In this document: one piece after another, positions 58,540-64,000 of the stretch | How positions within the stretch are numbered: the stretch's first letter is position 1 | How the letters are laid out: the number at the start of each line of letters is the position of its first letter | Origin: Neoconidiobolus thromboides FSU 785 | Lineage: Eukaryota; Entomophthoromycota; Entomophthoromycetes; Entomophthorales; Neoconidiobolaceae | Assembly: GCA_025603075.1 (NCBI GenBank) | Contig: MU626356.1 | Coordinates: 1 to 64,000, forward strand | Direction of reading: 5' to 3' | Length of the DNA: 64,000 bases | Translations under genes and position numbers: made by a program | Notes under the pieces: model-generated | The model's database searches: none | Told to the model about the DNA's origin: nothing | Seen by the model: the letters and a program-made list of their open reading frames with translations, nothing else

Positions 58540-61442
58540 ATGACGAATTGTAAAGATAGCACTGAAATATTGGAACCTAAAAGGGTCATTCATGTCTCCC
58601 ACTTTATACCTTCTGTTTGTAATTTAAATACCGATAATAAAGAATGGTCTTTTCACTTACGTCGGGGTCATTCAGCTATGAATGTGGCAATCGGCTCTCT
58701 TAGTAAAGATTATGATAATTATCATATGGGATTTGTAGGAAAGGTGCTTAAAGAAGATGGTAGTGTACTTGAGTATGAAGTGTTAAATGAAGAAATGAAG
58801 GAGGAGCTTAAAAATAAATTGGTTAGCCAAAAGAAATATATACCAGTGTTTTTTAGTGAGGAAGAAGCCAGCAATCATTATGAAGGTTATTGTAAATCAG
58901 GTAAGATAATTTATTGGATTTTAGTTTATTACATACTAATAATTTATAATTTTAAACGAATAGAACTTTGGCCTATGTTTCATTATTTATTAGAAGATAT
59001 GCGAGTGGACATGAAAATTCAAAAAGAACACTGGGAAGGTTATGTTAATGTTAATCAACATTTTGCTGATTCCATTATTCAATTTTATCAGCCTGGCGAC
59101 TTTAGTATGTTAAATCAATTTATTTTGGTTTTATTAATTTTAATTGTTTTAAATAGTTTGGATTCATGATTATCATCTTATGCTTGTACCTGAAATGATT
59201 AGAAAGGCTATTCCCGATGCCAATATTGGTTTTTTCCTCCATGCTCCTTTCCCTTCAAGTGAAATATTTCGTTGTTTACCAAGTAGACTTTATAATTATT
59301 ATTTTATAAGTTTTTTACTAATTGTTTTTTTAAATAGGACGTAAAGAAATCTTAAAGGGTATACTATCCTCCAATTTAGTTGGTTTACAAGTAATTTTAT
59401 TTGATTATCTTATTTATAAGAATAATGTATTCATATATATTATTTAGACATATTCTTATGCTCGTCATTTTATTAGTACTTGTACAAGAGTACTTGGTCT
59501 TGAACCAGCACCTGAAGGTATTGACTATAAAGGTAGTATTATTACAGTGGATGTATTTCCGATTGGTGTAGATGCTAAAGTATCTGAACTTCATAGGTAA
59601 TTAACATTGGTTATATATATGTATTATTTATTTATATTATTTATAATTTAGAGCTTCTTTTGGAGTACAACATAAAATTAATTCATTAAAAGAATTATAT
59701 AGTGGCAAAAAAGTAATTTTTGGAAGAGATAAGTTAGATCAAGCCACTGGTGTATTACAAAAATTTAAAACATATGAATTGTTTTTACAAAAATATCCAG
59801 AATGGCAAGGCAAAGTAGTTTTAGTACAAGTATCTTCTACATTACATAGTTTACCTAATCTTGAAAAAAAAATCAGTGAAATAGTAACACGTATCAATAG
59901 TCGCTTTGGTTCTTTAGAATATTCACCTGTTCATCACTTTCAGCATTCTATTGAAAGAGAAGAATACTATGGTTTATTATCAATGGCAGATGTAGCTTTA
60001 ATCACTTCAGTTAGAGATGGAATGAACACTACATCTCATGAATTTATTTTATGCCAAAAAGGTAATTATTCTCCATTGATATTATCCGAATTTACGGGTA
60101 CTGCTGGCTCCTTAGAAGAAGCTATTTTAGTGAATCCATTTGATTATTCGGTATGATCCTAATTTTAATTTTAATTTATATTTTATTTATATAGTTGATT
60201 AATTTAATAGGGTGTTGCTGATGCGCTTAATGATGCACTTACTTTATCACATGAAAAGAAAGTGGAAGTACATAATGTAAGTTTAAATTATTATATATTT
60301 GATTATATGATATTAATATTTTATTTTTATTTAGGCATTATATAAACGAGTAACCACCCAAGATGCTACTTTTTGGGCACAGAGTTTTGTAACAGCAATG
60401 AAAAAATGCTGTTCATCTTTTAATAATTCAAATCCAACTCCCTTTTTAGAATTTGATTTAATCAAGAAAGTTTATTCTAATAGTAAAAAAAGATTAATTT
60501 TATTTGATTATGATGTAAGTTATATATATATTAGACATATTGTTAGAATATTAATTATTTTCATTTTAATAGGGTACATTAACTGAAATCCGATCTGTAC
60601 CCTCTGCTGCTATACCATCCGAAAAGATGTTAAATGCCTTAAAAACTTTAACTAAAGATCCAAAAAATGTAGTATGGATTATCTCAGGACGTGATCAAAA
60701 AGCCTTAATTGAATGGATGGGAGATGTACCTAATTTAGGATTAAGTGCTGAACATGGATGTTTTATGAAATATCCAGAATCAAATCTATCAGAATGGATT
60801 AATCTTGCTGAAGATATTGATTTAAGTTGGAGAGATGATGTAACTGAAATATTTACTTATTATACAGAAAGAACTCAAGGTAAGTTAATTATTTTATTAT
60901 ATAATTAAGAAAAATGTACTAAAAAATGGTTATTTTTTATTATTTAAATTAGGTTCTTTTATTGAACATAAGCGTGCTTCTTTAACTTGGCATTATCGTA
61001 TGGCTGATCCTTCTTTTGGTTCGTTCCAGGCAAAAGAATGTCAGAATCATTTAGAGAATGCAGTAGTATCTAAATTGCCAGTGGAAATATTAATTGGTAA
61101 AAAAAACATTGAAGTTCGACCAGTGGCTATTAATAAGGTAAGTTAATAATAGAATATAATAATTAAAATCTATAATATATCAATAATCTTTTTAATTTTT
61201 AATAGGGAGAAATAGTGAAAAGAATTATTAGTGCTAATCCGGATTGTGATTTTATATTTTGTGCTGGTGATGATAAAACAGATGAAGATATGTTTCGAGT
61301 ATTAAATAATTGTGATATTGAAGAAGATAAAGTATTTGGCACAACTATTGGTACTTCAAGTAAAAAAACATTAGCTAACTGGCATGTTAATGATCCTCAA
61401 CAAATTATTGAAATTATGCAAAAATTACCAGAAAATAATTGA
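58540..61442 (+). CDS. TPS2: Trehalose-6-phosphate phosphatase with TPS-like domain (Tps2 type)
   Basis: Dephosphorylates trehalose-6-phosphate to trehalose within the trehalose synthase complex. Exons 58540-58900, 58964-59104, 59157-59282, 59338-59390, 59448-59596, 59652-60150, 60211-60276, 60335-60514, 60573-60879, 60953-61137, 61206-61442; 767 aa. The N-terminal GT20 fold shows WIHDYHLMLVP and HAPFPSSEIFRCLP. Its donor loop reads GRDKLDQATGV, where active synthases have a Lys before the Gly, and it continues TSVRDGMNTTSHEF, as in Tps2/Tsl1, so synthase activity is probably lost. The HAD phosphatase half has the nucleophile motif DYDGTLTEI split by an intron after Asp525, SGRDQKAL, and GDDKTDEDMF near 710. 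All three phosphatase motifs are intact. Confidence 0.94.
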
Positions 61443-61677
61443 ATTGATGGATTATTGTTATAAGTTAATTATCACTGGTGCTTAAAGGATTGATATTTAT
61501 AATACTTTTAGCTTTATTCACATATATCTTCTTCTCTATGGAATAAATTTATACTAATTCTATTATATATTTAAGTTTCAATATCACGTTTTAATTTTAA
61601 ATTTTATTTAAATTATTATTTGATATTTATGAATAGATGATGATATACTATCTAATATAATGAAATAAATTAAAAGA

Positions 61678-61780
61678 TATGAGAGTATTTTTTTGACTTC
61701 ATTATTTTTTCCACTTTTTAAGCGCTATTTGAGTGGAAAAATTGTTGGTAAAATTCTTAAACAAAAAATACATCCCCATA
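61678..61780 (-). mobile_element. MITE copy 15
   Basis: '-' orientation. Left end TATGAGAGTATTTTTTTG, right end ACATCCCCATA. Confidence 0.92.
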
Positions 61781-61955
61781 TTATATTTATAAGAATAGAA
61801 AATAAATTATTAATTAAGATAAGAGTACTGATTTTTTTATTTATAAATTTAAAAAATAATAGAATAATAAAAATGATAGACTTTATTTAAATCTTTAAAT
61901 ATTTAAAGTAAAAAAACAAAGCTAACAAATACGATTGAATATTTCCAATAACAAT

Positions 61956-63008
61956 TTAAAGACCAACTGGAGCCAAATCAAAAGTAGGTTTAGCAAAATA
62001 TCTATTTGAAAAATGAATATTAATACAACTTTGAACATATAAAGTAAACTAAATAAAAATTACCTAGGATAACTTCCTAATACATGAACATTACTTGCAA
62101 ATTCTTTTAAATTTTCAATAGCTCTTTCTAATTTTTCTTCAACTTTAGGAGCTCCATCTACATCCACAATCATGGTGTATTCCCAAGCAGAATTAGAACG
62201 TATAGATCTTATAGAAGCACGGGATTCGACTTTACAAATACTAGAAATAAAAAAAAGAAGATCAATAAAATTAATAATAATAACAATAATAATAATAAAT
62301 GAAAAGAGTATATATAACTTACTTAATATCCCTTAAAGCGAAAGTAGAAAATACTTTCATTAAAGTACCTGGTGAATTTTTTAAAGTGATTGCAATCGAA
62401 GTTTTTGGTAATTGATGACGTTCTGGAAAAGTAGGGGAATTTGAAATAATAAAGTATCTAGTAAAATGATGATTGGAATGTTCAATTAAATTTTTAGTTA
62501 TTAGTTTTAAATTATATTTTTGGATCATTGATATATTTCCTACAAAGCCAGCACAATTTAATTCCCCTTTAGAAATCGATTCAATACTTGGTAGAAGATC
62601 TTGATTTATTTGATAAATTATTTCCTTTTGTTTAAACAATTGATTTAATTCCACTTTAGTTTGTTCAATAATTTTAGTATCTAAAATCACTTGTTTAATA
62701 TTCTCTAATTCTACAGAGGGATGAACTCCAAGGCCAATTTCTTCATGTAATATAACTTCACCAATAATATGTAATTTAGGATAACGTAATAAAAAATCTA
62801 ATGAGTTCAAAAAAGTACCAGATAAACTATTTTCATATGGTAAAATAGAATGAGTAATAGAATTATTTTCAAAGGCTGTACCAATAGATAATAAATCAGA
62901 ATGGGCTTCAGATTCAAAGCTGGCATTGTCTGGAAACGCTTCATTCATAATAGTAGTTAAATCAGTACCTTCTGATGATTGATAGGCTATTTTGATAGAG
63001 TTAGACAT
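61956..63008 (-). CDS. PHA2: Prephenate dehydratase (Pha2)
   Basis: Converts prephenate to phenylpyruvate in phenylalanine biosynthesis. Exons 62323-63008, 62064-62240, 61956-62001; introns 62 and 82 nt; 302 aa. The catalytic domain has SIKIAYQSSEGTDLTT, LPYENSLSGTF, and NHHFTRYFIISN, where the T-R-F/Y motif is the conserved TRF site. The ACT regulatory domain starts KTSIAITLKNSPGTLMKVF and continues NICKVESRASIR after the first intron, which holds the ESRP-like Phe-binding loop in altered form (ESRA). The final 46-nt exon gives YFAKPTFDLAPVGL. Many family members have GxxGTFS in the first strand; here it is YQSSEGTDL, a deviation worth noting. Confidence 0.95.
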
Positions 63009-63087
63009 ATTTTATAATCGATAGTTTATAATCAATAATTGACAATTGATTTGAGTTGAATTCTAATTTTAAATTTCAACAGTCACT

Positions 63088-63191
63088 CTATTTATACAAG
63101 TTGCTGACGTAAGTCTCAAAAAGTCATCCTTATATTTTAATTAATGGCCACAAATCATCATTCATGAAATTTATAAAGTTAATATGACTCA
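63088..63191 (-). promoter_or_regulatory. PHA2 promoter: TATA, CRE-like and Gcn4-type sites
   Basis: On the minus strand TATAAATAG (63096-63088) lies 80 bp before the start. TGACGTAA/TTACGTCA sits just behind it (63105-63112) and TGACTCA at 63185-63191. Both are known bZIP (Gcn4/ATF-type) recognition sequences; activity here is inferred. Confidence 0.58.
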
Positions 63192-63698
63192 TATTTAAAA
63201 ATATAAAAAATAAATTATATAGCTGAAATCAAGTATATCGGTGCTACTTAAAGGGCGAATCCACTATAGTTGTTACTTATAAATATTAAGCCTTTAATTG
63301 AAATTAAAGTATTTAGTTAAAAAAATAAGCTTTACAGCTAGAAATTGTATTTTGGAGTCACTTAAAGAAAGAGTATGTAGGTTGCTCCAACTTTATTTAA
63401 AATGTAGAATGAATTTTATCTAGCTTTTTAAAACAACTGAAATTGTAGAATGTTTTTAATAGCTTACTTAAATATAAACACTTTTATTACTAGTAATTTA
63501 TTTTTATTATCATATTATTTATTTGAATGTTCAAGTTTTTATTTAAAATGTAAAATGAATTTTTAAAGGTTGCTTAAAGTGAATTTTAATTCAATCTAGT
63601 ACTTTATGTAAAATAGTTTCTATTTTTTTTAAATTCTAAACTTTGAAAATGAACATAATATTTAATAAACTTTACCTTATCATTAGTTCAACTATTAA
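63192..63698. other. Intergenic, no gene seen
   Basis: About 500 bp of AT-rich sequence upstream of PHA2. Confidence 0.5.
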
Positions 63699-63802
63699 TA
63701 TGGGGATGTTTTTTTTGATTTCATTACTTTATTCATTTTTTAAGCGCTATTTGAGTGGAAAGATTATTAGTAAAATTCTTAAACAAAAAAATACATCCCC
63801 AT
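63699..63802 (-). mobile_element. MITE copy 16
   Basis: '-' orientation with perfect outer ends TATGGGGATGT and ACATCCCCATA, among the best preserved. Confidence 0.94.
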
Positions 63803-64000
63803 ATTAACTTTTGAAAAAAGTCCTTAAATAAAGTTCATGCTAGTATTAGCTATCTTATAATGATAATTTTATATATAAAATTACTTGAAAAGTTACTAAA
63901 TCCAATTATTTAATGTGGCTTAATTAATGTTAATAATTTTTGATAAATATAGCTACAATAAAGAATCATAAATCATATATAAATTTTATTAATAAAATTT

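Overview
This window looks like nuclear DNA of an AT-rich, intron-dense fungus. Every well-conserved gene is eukaryotic and several are fungal: Ilv6-type acetolactate synthase regulatory subunit, Bud6/AIP3, Ssk1 response regulator, Fus3/Kss1-type MAP kinase, Tps2-type trehalose phosphatase, Erg27 and an AA11-like LPMO. Introns are GT..AG and short, mostly 39-90 nt with extremes of 33 and 154 nt. There are no operons. The base composition and gene set would suit an early-diverging lineage such as Conidiobolus-like Entomophthoromycotina, but that placement is inference.

Layout. 1-8.9 kb: glycogen debranching enzyme (+), a Nup43-like WD40 protein (-) and a secreted LPMO (-). 10.05-13.75 kb: a decayed DNA transposon with 26-bp inverted ends, two broken transposase copies and a 100-N gap. 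15-21.3 kb: ILV6 (+), BUD6 (-), CYS3 (+). 21.7-27.5 kb: SSK1 (-) and a mating/filamentation-type MAPK (-). 28.7-34.7 kb: endosomal syntaxin (+), ERG27 (+), eIF3e (-). 35.5-43.5 kb: three members of a tandem helix-turn-helix repeat family (one intact, two decayed) around a 14-exon MED1 (-). 44.3-48.8 kb: ornithine carbamoyltransferase (+), a TLDc protein (+), a PPIL3 cyclophilin (+) and a stray identical copy of MED1 exon 1. 49-57 kb: repeat-rich accessory DNA with a second transposon relic, a fourth decayed HTH-repeat gene, an intact 7-exon gene with a T5orf172/DUF1766-like domain and a freshly duplicated exon pair, and an F-box/LRR pseudogene. 58.5-63 kb: TPS2 (+) and prephenate dehydratase (-).

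About 100-105-bp TA-flanked inverted-repeat elements (MITEs) occur 16 times, on average one per 4 kb. They lie only in intergenic DNA or inside other repeats. Their ends resemble the ends of the 3.7-kb transposon, which suggests that it or a relative mobilised them.

Three amino-acid biosynthesis genes from different pathways (ILV6, the OTC gene, prephenate dehydratase) carry promoter-proximal TGA(C/G)TCA sites next to TATA boxes, a Gcn4-type general amino-acid control signature. The points most worth a second look are the six-repeat HTH gene family and its graveyard, the membrane-anchored pseudo-histidine-kinase form of Ssk1, and the in-frame exon-pair duplication in the T5orf172-like gene. 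Exon coordinates were derived by hand from reading frame and splice sites. Their summed lengths are multiples of three for every multi-exon gene, but none is confirmed by transcripts.
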